64,000 bases of DNA from Ophiocordyceps camponoti-saundersi (nom. inval.) (GCA_003339415.1 PDHQ01000091.1:1-64000); one strand, 5' to 3'. Shown: positions 1 through 11,766, counted from the first letter of the stretch. Program-made: numbers and translations. Notes: a model not told the origin generated them from the letters alone.

Positions 1-125
1 CCTCTTCATGCGTGTCCCTGACCTCCTGCTTTGTTTATGCAGAGATAGTTATCTCTGCGACGCGTGCCACGCGTGTTTGACGCGTGTCATGTTCCCAAGC
101 AGCCAGCGATATGTGTATTCCAACA
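1..125 (-). repeat. LTR of copy A (partial)
   Basis: Its sequence is the same as 3084-3208. It ends with ATTCCAACA at 125, where the interior begins. The rest lies left of the window, so the target duplication of copy A cannot be tested. Confidence 0.9.
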
Positions 126-498
126 CTGGCAGTTTTTCTTTTTGTGGTTGGGAACATGTGTTTGTCGAGCAGGTAGTCCGGGTGTGATCAGGTTCCGTTG
201 GTGGCTCTCGTAGATCGAATTGTTTCTCTGCCTCCAAGGACTTATGTGGTTTGGGACCGGTGGATGCCCTTGCCTTGCTGATCTGTGGATGAACTTGGGT
301 CGATATCGTGCCGATGTCCGATGTGTTTCTTGATGATTCCAGTGCAACTTCTTGAGACGGTACGCGTTGAGCTGTGTGTCGCGTCTCCCCGTCGTCTGTG
401 CTTCGTAAATGATGGATAAGGTCTGGGCAGTAAGCCCAACGCCGTGCATCGTCGCCAGCCTGGAGCCTGACGCCGTGCATCGTCGGCCGCCGCCACGA

Positions 499-540
499 GC
501 CGGTCCCTTGGCTCGGTGGCTTCTGGGCCAAGGGACCGGC
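499..540. other. Perfect 14-bp inverted repeat, 14-nt loop
   Basis: GCCGGTCCCTTGGC at 499-512 is repeated inverted at 527-540. Further imperfect stems follow between 565 and 680, including GGGGGA/TCCCCC near 635-650. Two direct copies of ACGCCGTGCATCGTCG (439-454 and 470-485) lie just upstream. This half of the interior appears built for secondary structure, perhaps for packaging RNA; that role is inferred. Confidence 0.7.
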
Positions 541-754
541 AGGTAACTCCCCTGAACTTGATGTGAGCCGGCTACGGGGACACTACCGGGGCGTCTCACT
601 TTGGAGACCCCCGGTAAACACCGGCCGCGCGAGGGGGAATCTCCCCCATTGACCGGTGGACCCCCGCAGCCGGCGAGGGTCGTCTCCTTCCTGCAGCACT
701 AAGCGTTCCTGTGCCGCAGTGTTCGTGGTTCCGCCGGGTCGTTATAGTCTTTGC

Positions 755-805
755 ATTGCGATACCCCCGGGGCGGCGTGATTCTTAACCCCGGGGGTACC
801 GCAAT
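755..805. other. Strong hairpin: 18-bp arms, 15-nt loop
   Basis: Arm 755-772 reads ATTGCGATACCCCCGGGG and arm 788-805 is its reverse complement with one mismatch (G for A). It lies upstream of the antisense promoter. In copies B and C much of the CG-rich core survived RIP. Function unknown. Confidence 0.75.
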
Positions 806-1009
806 CCCCTGGCAGTGTTGGCTGTCTGGTCCGGGGACCAGAGAAACGAAGAATGAACGTGGCATAGTATGCCAAACAAAGAGCGCGACACCCGGTAAAC
901 CTTCGCCGGGTTGTCCGCGAAAAAACAGACAAGAAAAACCAAGGCGGTCGTAGAGAGGGAAGGGAAAAAAAAATTTCAGAGGGGGGGGGGGGGGGATATT
1001 TATACCTAG

Positions 1010-1133
1010 GAGGTACGTACCTCTCGTGTCCGTAGGAGGGGTCGGTACGTACCGACATGCCACCCATAGGAGGGGTAGGTACGTACCTCATCTGGCGGGG
1101 TGAATCAGTGACTCAGCACCCCACCTATAAATT
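1010..1133 (+). promoter_or_regulatory. Promoter of the antisense gene: three palindromes, AP-1/Gcn4-type site and TATA box (copy A)
   Basis: Three palindromes share the core GGTACGTACC: 1010-1023, 1041-1056 (GTCGGTACGTACCGAC) and 1077-1088, with centres 32 and 34 bp apart, close to three helical turns. TGAATCA (1101-1107) and TGACTCA (1109-1115) follow; TGACTCA is the established Gcn4/AP-1 core. TATAAATT lies at 1126-1133, followed by a pyrimidine-rich stretch with CAT repeats (about 1150-1205), which suits a fungal transcription start. The spacing suggests an operator for a dimeric factor, possibly the encoded cysteine-cluster protein; that link is only inference. Confidence 0.55.
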
Positions 1134-1287
1134 GCCCCGCGCCCGAGCTCCTCATTCCTTTCCTCTTCCTTCCACCTTCATCATCATCATCATCGTCATC
1201 ATCGTCGCGCACAAGAAGGTGAGTTCGAGTCGATCCCGAGTCGGTGTCGTGGTGAGTTCTTGCTGACCTCGACTCGAGATCTATCAT

Positions 1288-2149
1288 ATGTCAGGACCGC
1301 CCCCTCGCACGCCTGCCGCTCCGCGCGGTCGTCAGATTGTCATTTCGAGTCCCGAGTCCGAGAATGACATTGACGACGACGATGCTCTTGAGGCTTTGAT
1401 CCGCCGGCGGCGTGAAGGTATGTTGATTTCGGCTCTGATTCGTGTTGGTTGCGAGTCGAGATCAACCCGGTTTCTGACATGCTCCAAACTCAGCTTCGAA
1501 CGCGCATTACGCGCGTCCTACTCCTGTCTCCTCTGCGCGTCCCTCGCAAGCTCCCTCTGCGGTGTCCGCGATCACCTTTCGCCCGCGCCCGCGAACACCG
1601 TCGCCTACTTTCGCGGCGACGCCTGTCACGCCTCGTCGAGCGCGACCCGCCGAGCGTGATCCTTTTGCGTCCCCGCCGCCGCCCACGCCGTCGTCTCAGG
1701 CGCGGCGCGACACTATTCAGCGCGGCGATGTCAAGAGGGTGCCCCCGTGCCAAAATTGTGTTGGCCGCATGGGCAAGTGGGAGCCAAAGATCGACGCCTG
1801 TTAGGAACAGGTGTCTCAATTGGCAACCGCTTGTTACTGGTGCGCCAAAAAGGGTGTCCGGTGCGACGATGTATGTACAGCCTGTTGAAGCTTGACTTTG
1901 CACAGACTGACACTGACTTGATAGACTGTCCCGGCTGCTGCTGCCTCTGCGCAGGCTCTTGCTGCGTTTGTAGGCGATAATACGCCTTTGCACAAGGACC
2001 AGCGTGCCGAAGTAAGTCTGATGATGATCTGATCCCCATTCGTGTTCGAGTCGATGTCTAACTGACATCACCAGCATGGCAATATTGCTCGGCCGGCCCT
2101 GCGCGCTCGTCGCGCGTCGCGCCCTCCTAGACGTCCTCGTCAGGAGTAG
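1288..2149 (+). CDS. Spliced zinc-cluster-like gene antisense to the family D LTRs (copy A), with one internal TAG
   Basis: I do not recognise a named family. Four exons are inferred: 1288-1417, 1494-1870, 1925-2011 and 2075-2149. Each intron starts GTATGT or GTAAGT, has a CTGAC-type branch site and ends in CAG or TAG (76, 54 and 63 bp), and all junctions keep frame to a final TAG, giving 222 codons. The N-terminus is Pro/Arg-rich, then acidic (IDDDDALEAL), then Pro/Ser/Thr/Arg-rich and probably disordered. Cysteines at codons 129, 132, 146, 157, 160 and 167 give C-x2-C-x13-C-x10-C-x2-C-x6-C, similar to short cysteine-cluster proteins common in fungi. The tail is very Arg/Pro-rich. Codon 147 (1802-1804) is TAG inside the cluster; it fits a CAG-to-TAG change, so this copy may yield only a 146-residue product. 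A 5'UTR intron (1219-1278) and TATA box precede it. Role unknown; nucleic-acid binding is an inference. Confidence 0.6.
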
Positions 2150-2700
2150 GGGTGGGGGACTCTGGTTCTGGGGACTGTTTTTTTTTTTTTTTTTTTTTCT
2201 TGTTGTTTTTGTCTTTTGTTGTTTTTATCTCTTGCACATTGCTGAATTGACTTGATTGCAAGAGACTTCCAGTGCTGAACTTGTGAAAGCTTGGTGAACA
2301 ATAGTTGTGGAGTGACTGTTGAAACTGATCTGAGGTTGACAGGACTTCGGGTCGAAATCGAAGTGAGTTCCTGAAAATCCCAGACCGAAAGCAAAGAGAA
2401 GAAAGAATGGATAACATCAACTTGTGGTAGGTTGTCGCCGAGTACCAGGATGTCCGAATTGTCGAGTTGCTGACCAGACACTAGTTAAAGTGTATCTGCA
2501 CGTTGTCGAAATAGCAATTACAGTTTCCCAGGAGTCGGCACTTTGACAAATGTCCACTGTCTGAATTGCTCTTCCATTTCCGATCTGAACCAAGGTCGAA
2601 TAACAACGAAGCCGGCACTTTAGCTTGCGTTAGTCAACCGAGTTTTAAGTGATGAAAGGTAGTCAAGTCCGCGACATGACCCAGCTTCATCACTGATCAG

Positions 2701-3208
2701 TGTCGGTTGGGCATCCTTCCCAAGCCGAATGGGTAGCTGGAGTCGTGTCATGGACTTCCCGTGGCAGAGATACTGACAGATCAGACCTAGAACACGCACA
2801 CCACATCAACCCAGACAACAGGGTTCGGGTAACTCATCCGGATCACATGGCGTACAGGAATGTCACGTCTGCCGCACGATGTGCTCCGGCTGATGGAGTC
2901 ACAAAAGATTGAATAACAACTCTGCTCATGACTTGTCTCTCTCTCAAAGAGCATGGAAAAGCAAGCACATTATATACACGTTCCTCCTCCTGCCAACTGC
3001 CTCCCTGTCCTCCTCCTGCATTGACTTCGCACATTGCATTGATATTACACTGGTCTCGGATCGGTATCATCTCGAGTTCGACTCCTCTTCATGCGTGTCC
3101 CTGACCTCCTGCTTTGTTTATGCAGAGATAGTTATCTCTGCGACGCGTGCCACGCGTGTTTGACGCGTGTCATGTTCCCAAGCAGCCAGCGATATGTGTA
3201 TTCCAACA
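2701..3208 (-). repeat. LTR of copy A (complete, 508 bp)
   Basis: Runs TGTCGG...CCAACA on the plus strand. It carries a TATATA segment near 2970, a perfect 20-bp palindrome (3122-3141) and three ACGCGT boxes (3143-3148, 3152-3157, 3163-3168). The same 508-bp unit recurs in copies B, C and D. The 5 bases following it are GTTAG. Confidence 0.93.
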
Positions 3209-6200
3209 GTTAGATACCTCGAATAGTTCGCTTAGTATTATAATCTTATTAGCTATACGAAGTTTAATTACTAGCTTATAATTATTAGACTTTTTTTATA
3301 TTACGTAGGAGGTTTTATATAACTTACGTAATAGTAATAAAATCTTAAATCTAACCTTTTTCTATATCTCCTTAATATTATCTTAGTTATTATATATATT
3401 AGCTATAAAGTTAGTTATAGCGGGTAATATAGTTATTATCACGTTACGGTTATTATATAAAAGGATTTATATAAGCCTTATATTAGCTTTATGTAAAAGC
3501 GTTATATTATATCTTACGCTATTTTACTTTTTTAAGGTAAATATATATTTATAATAATAGTTTATCTTTTCTAAGTTTTTATAATATAGTTTAATATATA
3601 TAGATTAAAATTTTTAAAGATTTTATAATATATCGACTATTATATTATATTTATTAATAGCGGCTAATATAAATAAACTTTTCTATTTTTCTTTCTCTTT
3701 TTATATTTTAACTTTATTTTAAAGGGGTAAGTTAAGTAAGGGCGTAATATTTAGTTTATTATAGGTATAGAAAGCTAAAAATAGTTATTGTTTAGTAATA
3801 TATACCTTTAAATCTTTTATAGCTTTCTTTATAATATTAGCCCTTTATATTATTATCTAAGATAAGGGTAAGTCTTAGTTAATTTTAAAGTATACTCCGA
3901 ATATAAAGAGAGTTAGTATAAGGCTATCTTATCTTATAGTATTATTTATAGCTTTAACTACTATTTATAAAATTAACTCTTTAAAGGTTAAAGTTCTTAA
4001 CTTATTATAAAAAATATTAAATATATATCGGAGGGGGGAATAAGATTGCTAGATTTTCCTAATTAACTAATATACCTTTACTAGGACTTAAACGTATAAT
4101 ATACTTATAAACTAAGCGTTTAAGCGGAACTCTTATAATAAAAAATTAGTTCTAGCATTATAATAAATAATATCTAGTAATTTAAAATATATATTAATCT
4201 AATACGATTTAAGCACTTCCTAGGTATATTTTATAAAAAGTAATAAAAGGAACCTAGTATTCTAAAACGCTATTACTATATTAATAATATAAAGTACTAG
4301 TTTAGAAAGTAAGTAGAAGATATTAATAATAACTTTATAGTTAAAGTCTTAGTTATTTTAAAGTTTAAATTTAAAATATTAAGGTATAGGGCTATAAACT
4401 TAGTAATAGTAGTAAAACTTAGTAATAGCTTCGATCTTTTCTAAAAGTATATTATTATTAGCTTACTATAATAGTTAGTATAACCTCGGTATTACGGGGT
4501 ATCCGAAATAATAATAAATAGTTTAAAATTATACCTTAGTAAGGTACGCGATTCTTACTTCCTTAGGGCGAATATAAAACTAAAAATACCCCTATTTATA
4601 TATTATTAAGATTATAATACCTTTTCCTATAATCCTATCCTTTATATTTTAAAAATAAATACTAAGTTTATCTATATTTCTTAAATATAAGAAAAAAAGT
4701 ATAAGTATATTAATAATATAAAAAAAATACTACTAACTAGTATCTTTACTATAATTAATCTTATAAAAGTTTAAAATAAACTTAGTTTAAATTAGATTAT
4801 CGCTTTACTTACTTTTAAGGTATCGATTATAATAGTTAAATTAGACCTTTTTAAAGCTTAATATTAACTTATCTTAGCTATCGATATATTTACTACTCCT
4901 ATATCGATAAGGATTCCTTAATATTATATATCTAAATTGTTACTATCTAAGAAGAACTAAGAGGAGAAGCTTTTACTATCCTATTCCTACGAAGGGTTAT
5001 TACTAGTTATCGAGTAGAAAAATATAAACTAATAAAGGGCTTATCTTATTAGCTTATCTTTATCTTCTTCGGGTTCCGACTTATTTAAAGTATTCTTATT
5101 ATTACTTTCTTCTTCGCCCTTAAAATCCGCTAAGAAGATAGAAAACTTTTTTTTCGGAAGGCCTTTAAATTTCCGAGTACGCTTAAACTACTCCTTAGCT
5201 ACCTTTCTTTCCTATTCTATATAATATATTAACTAATATCTTTCTTTATTATAAATAAAGTATGTTTTCTTCTATATACTAGGCTAAGTTTACTTTTATA
5301 TAAGTTTAATTCTAAGTTTATATAAGCTTTTAATCTTAATATTATAATATATTTTATTAAAGTAATATATTACTTTATTAATAGTATTTTCTATAATAAA
5401 CTAATACGATAATATATAAGCGAGGTATATTTTAAGTTAAGATTATAGTTCCGCTTAAAGCGTTTTAACCTTAGTTATAAGCTTAAAAAGAGTATAGTTT
5501 AGCTCTAATACGCCTTAATATATATTTACTATTATAATACGGAGAGGAAGGTTACTTTTATATTAAGGACTAAGTACTTTTTAATAAAAGCGTAATTTTT
5601 CGAAGAGCTTTTATAATACCTTTTATAAAGTTAACTTCAAATTATCCTATTATACTATACGGAAAGTAGTTATAGTTTAATTAGTATAATAGTAATTATA
5701 ATTTACTTTAATATTAAAGTACTTTTCAAGTTAAAAGTATATATTAGTAAATATATTATCTTAATTAATATATTATATATAATATATTTATACTTACCTA
5801 GTTAGGATCCGTAATAATAAAGTATAAAATAAGCTTAGGTATATTTAGAAACTATAATATATATTAAGTATAAGTTAAACTTTATTATTAAGTAAGTTAT
5901 ATAGTTTACTAATATAATTTTAGCTTCGGTCTTATATTTTAGTAAACTTTAATATTACTTTCTTATTCTTAACTTAGTTTTAATATATTATAAATAGTAA
6001 TATTATATAAACCTTAATTAAGAATAATAAAAGTTCGTTATCTATATTATTTATAGCTTATATTATAGTTATTATTAGCCGCGCTATATTATTATAATAG
6101 CTTATATTAGCTTTACGTAAGCCTTATATACTTAGTATAGTAGCTTTACCTTAGCTTAGAAATAGTTTATCTTAAAAGTATTATATAACCTTATCTAAAA

Positions 6201-6242
6201 CTCTAAAGTAATAAGTTATAAGATTCCCTATTATTAAGTATT
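3209..6242. other. RIP-degraded AT-rich repeat DNA between copy A and X1
   Basis: Very AT-rich and nearly free of CA/TG. On the minus strand about 5230-4950 one frame reads as a Lys/Glu-rich protein relic (for example KGLPKKKFSIFLADFKG) broken by TAG/TAA at former Gln/Trp codons, followed by an acidic run. I could not assign it to a family. The rest shows no recognisable gene. This tract, 26639-29595, 36262-38305 and DNA right of 56442 are probably parts of one older sequence into which X1, the LINE and X2 inserted. Confidence 0.5.
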
Positions 6243-6492
6243 TATAAGGGATTCGGGCTGCGCCTAAATAGCTAAGTTATATAAAGGGTGCTTAGTTAAG
6301 TCTGCGCGTATAATAAGCGCGGGGTATATATAAGTATATATAATTAGTTAGCGCCGCGCGCGGGACGGGCGCGAGCTATATATAAACTATAGCACTACGT
6401 ATATATACTATATATACCTTAAAACCTCTTAAGTTATTTTATATTAATAAAATTAGCTTTTTATAAATATTAAGAAATATAAGACTTTTATA
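6243..6492 (+). repeat. X1 5' LTR (250 bp)
   Basis: Homologous to 26389-26638, and inverted to 38306-38555 and 56193-56442. It begins TATAAGGGATTCGGGC, keeps several CG-rich stretches despite RIP, and ends CTTTTATA. Confidence 0.88.
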
Positions 6493-6599
6493 GTAAAATA
6501 ACTTTAACTATAGATAACTTTAATATTTAATAAGCTATTAACGCCTAGCTTTTAAAATAGTAAGCTATTATTACGAAGCTTTAAAGCCTTATACCCTAA

Positions 6600-9500
6600 T
6601 AGTACTAATTTATATAGCTTCTTAAGTAGTAGTAATTATAACCTTTTATAAGCCGCTACCTTTTAGCTTACTATTTAATAATAATAAGAACCTTTTTTTA
6701 ATATAGCGCTCTTTTATATTTTATAAGCTATAAGCAGATTAGGCTTTTATTAGTACCGCTTATAACTAATAAGTATTTTTATATTAATACTTATCCTTTA
6801 TAATTTAAGCTAAGGTAGCTTTATTTTTTAAGTAAAATACTAAGTATAAATATAACTATAACTACTTCCTAAGTTACCTTAATATTATATTTACTAACTT
6901 ATATTAACGCTAAATAGCTATAATAAAGCTTAAATATTTTATATAAAGCGCTTCTAAGTTTTTTTTAACTTCCTTATTTATTTTAAAGCTAAGCTTACTT
7001 TAATAGATAATACTAAATAAGCTAATAAGATTAAAGTTATATACCTCTATTATACCCTTACCTTAGCCTTTTATTAATATTATATAAGGCGTAATATTCC
7101 CTTAACTAAGTATATTATTACTATTACTAAAATCCGCGCTATTACCGTAAATATTAAGTTATTCCGCTTTAAAAATAAAAGCTAGATATTTTTATTTTCC
7201 GCTCCTAAGCTATTCTAAAATATGCTAATAACTAATATATACTAAATTAACACTTAACCGCGCTTTAGTAAATATAATAATCCCCCTTTTTAAGGCTAGA
7301 ATAGCTATAGCGGTAAGACTTATTATTAAGCGACTAAGGCTAATAATAATAAGATTATAAAGCGGCGCGCTAAGGGCCGCTATTTTTACTATAACGGTAT
7401 TAGCTATTTCTTATATAAGTATAAGCTTAATCTTCCCCTATTAGCCTTTTTAGTCTACTTTATAAATACCGTAAAAAAGAAGGAGGACCCCGCCTTAAAC
7501 TAAGGAAATAAATCCCTTTTATATTAAGTCTCTTATAAGGAGAGGACTTTTACGGTAATATTATTTATAAAATACTAAATAACTATTTTATAAATATTAG
7601 TTAGAATATAAACTCGCCTCTTTTTTTTCTTTTTATATTTATAAATTTTACTTTTTTTATTATTATATAAGTAGATAATAGCTATAATTATTATATTATT
7701 ATAAGCAAATTTTTTATATAGCGCTATTAGCTTAAGTAAATTCCCCTCTCTTACTTATAAGTAATTTATATTATTATATAAATATATTATTAATAGCGCG
7801 TGCGCTTTAAGCTATACTTATTTATCCGCTACCTTATCCGCTTTATAGTTAATATTAATAGCTAGTAATTACCCGTAATAGCGTATATAATTCTAAGCTT
7901 TACTTAAAACCTAATTTTTAGCTTATTTTAAATAGTATATAATAATATCTTATTATATCTTAATAAGCGGGAAGTTATAATTTACTTTATTAGCAGATTA
8001 GTTATCTTATATTTTAAATTTTAATAAGTTACTTACCTTATTATAGCTATCCTTAGCTTTATTTTTGCAGCTTTTATTTATTATAAATCCTAATAATATA
8101 TTAGTTACTAATTCCTTACTATTAGCTTATAGGATATTTCTTATATTTTATATATTATAACTTTTACCTTAACTATAAGCTTCTCCTTACTTTTTAAAAT
8201 ATTAGATTTTACTAACTTTTTTAATAAAAAGAAAGTAAGTATATTACCCCCTTACCGCGGTAGTTATAACTATTATATCTAACTCCGCTAAGAACTTAAT
8301 AATTCCTTACCTTTTTTACCTTAAAGCTTATTTTATAATATACCTTATAAATATCTCTTTAAGGTTCGGAAATAAATTATTAACTTAATAAATAAAGGAT
8401 AGATTTATACTAGCTTATTATCCGCGGCTGCCCCTATCTTATTTATAAAAAAGCTAGGAAGTAAGTAGCGCTTTTATATTAATTATCGCGCTTTAAATAA
8501 GATAATAAAGTAAGATTATTATCTCTTTTTACTTATTAAGAAAACGCTCCGTAGCCTTTTAAGTACTTACTAGTTTATAAAACTTAATATTTATATTACT
8601 TTTTATAAGCTTCGTATTATAAAAAGCGAGGAATATTTTATAGCTTTCTATACTTAGTTTAGTTTATTTAAATACCTTATTTACCTTTTTAGCCTTATAA
8701 GTATACTCGCTATATTTTAATATTATATTAATATTACTTTTAGCGACTTTTTAGGGGACTTTATTATAATATACTTAGATAATATCTTTATCTATTTAAG
8801 AGGCTCCTATTCTAATTATTAGCGTAAAGTATATATTATATTTTTATATCTTTATTAAGCTAAGCTTTTCCTTAATTTTAATAAGTATAACTTTATTATT
8901 TCTAAAGTTAAGTATTTAAAGTTTTTTATTTATACTAATAAAAAAATATAGCTAAACCTTACTAAAGTTTCTATAATTTTAAAATAAGAGGCGCTAACTT
9001 ATATCTAAAGTATATATAGTTTTCTTAAGTTTACTAACTTTTATCGTAACTTTATACTTTACTTTTTAGATTTTATAACCTTTTTAGTTAAGCTTATAAA
9101 ATATAGCGCGCTTTTCTATTAAACTAATAAATACTAGCTTATTTCTAATACGCTTAAGTTTATATTTATCTCTACCCTTATCTTTACTTAGTAAGATTTA
9201 AACTATAATATTATTATTAAAGCTAACTATTTTAATAAGGTAATTAGTAGGTACTTTTCTTAATTTAGCTTAGATTATATCTTTTAGCTTATTATATATT
9301 ATTTTAAGAAACTTTTACTTATAAAACGGAATTATATAATTTATAATAAAAAACTTCTCGCTATTATTTTTTATTTTAAAGCGTAGTTTACTAAGTTATA
9401 TAAAGTTACTTAGCTATTTTTTATTTTTATAAATTATAAAGCCTTAAAGTATTTTACTTTACTTAAAGCTATAATAGAATATTAGGCGTATTAAGCTAAA

Positions 9501-11258
9501 ATATTTGCTTTTTTTAATTTCCGCTTTTAGTATTATCTTAGCGCGTAGGCGTCGCGGCTTAACGCGCTCTCTTAGTAAGAATAAAATCGCTATAAAATAA
9601 AGGAGCGCTTTAGTTAAATTATATAGCCTATATTTATTTACTTTTTTAAGTTATAGCTAGTTTAGTCTAGCCTAGCCTTATTTTAGTTCCTTATAGCTAT
9701 ATTTTTTACTTAGGACGCCTTAGCCCTTTTTTATAATAAAACTTTATAAAACTTTTAATTAGAGGCTCTCTATACTAATTTTTTTATTATATATGCTACT
9801 AAGCGGTTTAATTAAGCGCTCGGAAGTTTCCGCTAAAAGCGGGTACTTATAAATAAGTTATAAACTATTCTATCTTTACTTATAAATAGCTATAATTCTA
9901 AAGCTATCTTTAAGTTCCTAAGTAAAAACTTTTAATTATTATACTTATCTAATAAACTTATAATTTCTTTATAATAAGATACTTTAGTAAGAATATTACT
10001 TTTATATTTTTTTAATATAAGTTTTATTAAGATAATATATTTATAAATATAGTATATTTTATTTATAACTATTATTATTACGGAGATTATTTTAATTATT
10101 AGCGTTATTAAAAGTTACTTTAGCTACTACCCCCTCCTAAATAATTCTAAATAACCCTTTTTATAAACTTTATAACTAAGCTGCCCGCCGCCTTAAAATC
10201 CTAGCCCTATTTCCTAATAATTATTATAGATTACTTATTAAAATATATTTTAGCTTAAAGCTATAATATTTATAAATACTAAGTAATATATTAAGCGCTT
10301 TATTTAATATTAATAGCGGTTTTATAGCTTCCCTTATAAGTTAATTTCTAATTATAGTTTTAATTAGATAAGCTATTTTTAATTTACCTTTTATTATCTT
10401 ATTAAGGTTAATAAGCTATTTTTTATAATATATTACTTTTAAACTAATAAAGGTATAAAGCGTATAAATTAAAAAATATAAGCTATTCTTAATTATATAA
10501 TCTTCTTTTTATAATTTAACTAGCTACGCTATTTACTTACTTACTAGCTTACTTTAAATAATTAGGACTTATTTATAATAAGTATTAGTCTTAACCGCTT
10601 ACTTTACGGCTTTAATATTACTTTTCTTAACCGGCTAGCAGAGGCGGCTACTCTTATCTTTTCCCCGAAAAGCTAAGCTATAGCGTTTACTTATTTCTTT
10701 TATAATAATATTAAACTAATATAGGCCTCTATTACTTAAGCTTAGTAGCGGTAATAAGACTCCTTAAATAAGTCTCGCTAATTTATAGAATAGTTCTAAA
10801 TTAGTAACTTTATATAATTTAACTTTACTTATATATAGTTTAACTATCTATCTTAAAAGCTTAATTATTTTAAAAATAAATATAAAGTAATAGCTATATT
10901 AATATTACTTATTATTACTTTTAATATATTACTTAGTATCTACCTTACTTTCTATATTAACCTTATTAAGCGTGCTATTAGTAACCTTTTACTATTTTAG
11001 TTACTTACTAATTTCTAGCTAAATCCCTTTTTTTATCTTTTTTATAATAACTTATCTCTTAATAAATATAAAATTAAGGAAATCCTCGCTATAAAAAACG
11101 CTAAAAGTTAGCGCTTATAAAGTAAAATACCTTATTAACTTATCTTTATAAAATAGAAAAGTTATATTATTTTAATTTAAAAGCCGCTTAATAGCTTTAA
11201 ATATTATATAGTATTAAACTATTTTAAGTTTATATAAGAGGATATACGCTTTTATAAT
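6600..11258 (+). pseudogene. X1 gag-pol (Ty3/gypsy), dead by RIP
   Basis: A gag zinc knuckle remnant lies at 7381-7422 with spacing C-x2-C-x4-H-x4-C, most Cys/His codons now TAT. Reverse transcriptase is clear: from about 8449 the frame reads FIKK, then RFYINYRALNK, and 8771-8796 gives YLDNIFIYL, the YLDD catalytic block with one Asp mutated. RNase H spans about 9100-9580 and ends with a motif like YYLSAQASRLNALSQ. Integrase C-terminal sequence (QTNKGIKRINQ, near 10435) follows and runs to about 11170. The order RT-RNase H-integrase marks Ty3/gypsy. Dozens of TAA/TAG stops replace Gln and Trp codons, so no product is possible. The C-terminal end continues beyond copy B to about 14955. Confidence 0.85.
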
Positions 11259-11766
11259 TATTAGTTAGGCATCCTTCCTAAGCTAAATAGGTAGCTAGAG
11301 TCGTATTATAAACTTCTTATAGTAAAGATACTAATAGATTAAACTTAGAATATATATATTATATTAACCTAAATAATAGGGTTCGGGTAACTTATCTAGA
11401 TTATATAGCGTATAAGAATATTATATTTACCGCACGATATACTCTAGCTAATAAAGTTATAAAAGATTAAATAATAACTTTACTTATAACTTATCTCTCT
11501 TTTAAAAAGTATAGAAAAGTAAGTATATTATATATACGTTCCTCCTCCTATTAACTACCTCCCTATCCTCCTCCTATATTAACTTCGTATATTATATTAA
11601 TATTATATTAATCTCGGATTAGTATTATCTTAAGTTCGACTCCTCTTTATACGTATCCCTAACCTCCTACTTTATTTATATAGAGATAGTTATCTCTACG
11701 ACGCGTACTATATATATTTAATACGTATTATATTCCTAAATAGTTAGTAATATATATATTCTAATA
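11259..11766 (-). repeat. Copy B LTR (left)
   Basis: RIP-altered equivalent of 2701-3208; it keeps GGCATCCTTCC near its start, one of the rare surviving CA steps. Confidence 0.88.

Larger units (their letters stand above)
1..3208 (-). mobile_element. Family D LTR element, copy A (unmutated, left LTR truncated by window)
   Basis: This copy holds the last 125 bp of a left LTR, a 2575-bp interior (126-2700) and a complete 508-bp right LTR (2701-3208). Read on the minus strand the LTR begins TGTTGGAATACAC and ends CCGACA, so it has TG...CA ends. The minus orientation is preferred because an A/G-rich run (complement of 126-150) precedes the LTR start there, and because TGTTGGAATA is the start typical of Ty1/copia-class LTRs; the primer-binding site is not clear. 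It contains no gag, protease, integrase or reverse transcriptase, so it must be mobilised in trans. Each position x matches position 50477-x of copy D, the only differences I noticed being at 2572-2573. Base composition is normal, in sharp contrast with the AT-rich DNA from 3209 on. The interior encodes one spliced gene on the plus strand. Confidence 0.9.

Noticed and set aside
49..599. Two long overlapping minus-strand frames (160 and 170 codons) and their copies at 49878-50428
   Set aside because: They cover the hairpin-rich interior and LTR junction, have no domain, no usable promoter, and open frames are expected in unmutated GC-rich DNA.
596..1091. 155- and 130-codon minus-strand frames and their copies at 49386-49881
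   Set aside because: They read through the G15 tract, palindromes and hairpins of the promoter region; composition is explained by these signals.
1..3208. Copy A and copy D as one element duplicated by assembly error
   Set aside because: They have different flanks, differ at two bases, and D has its own exact target duplication.
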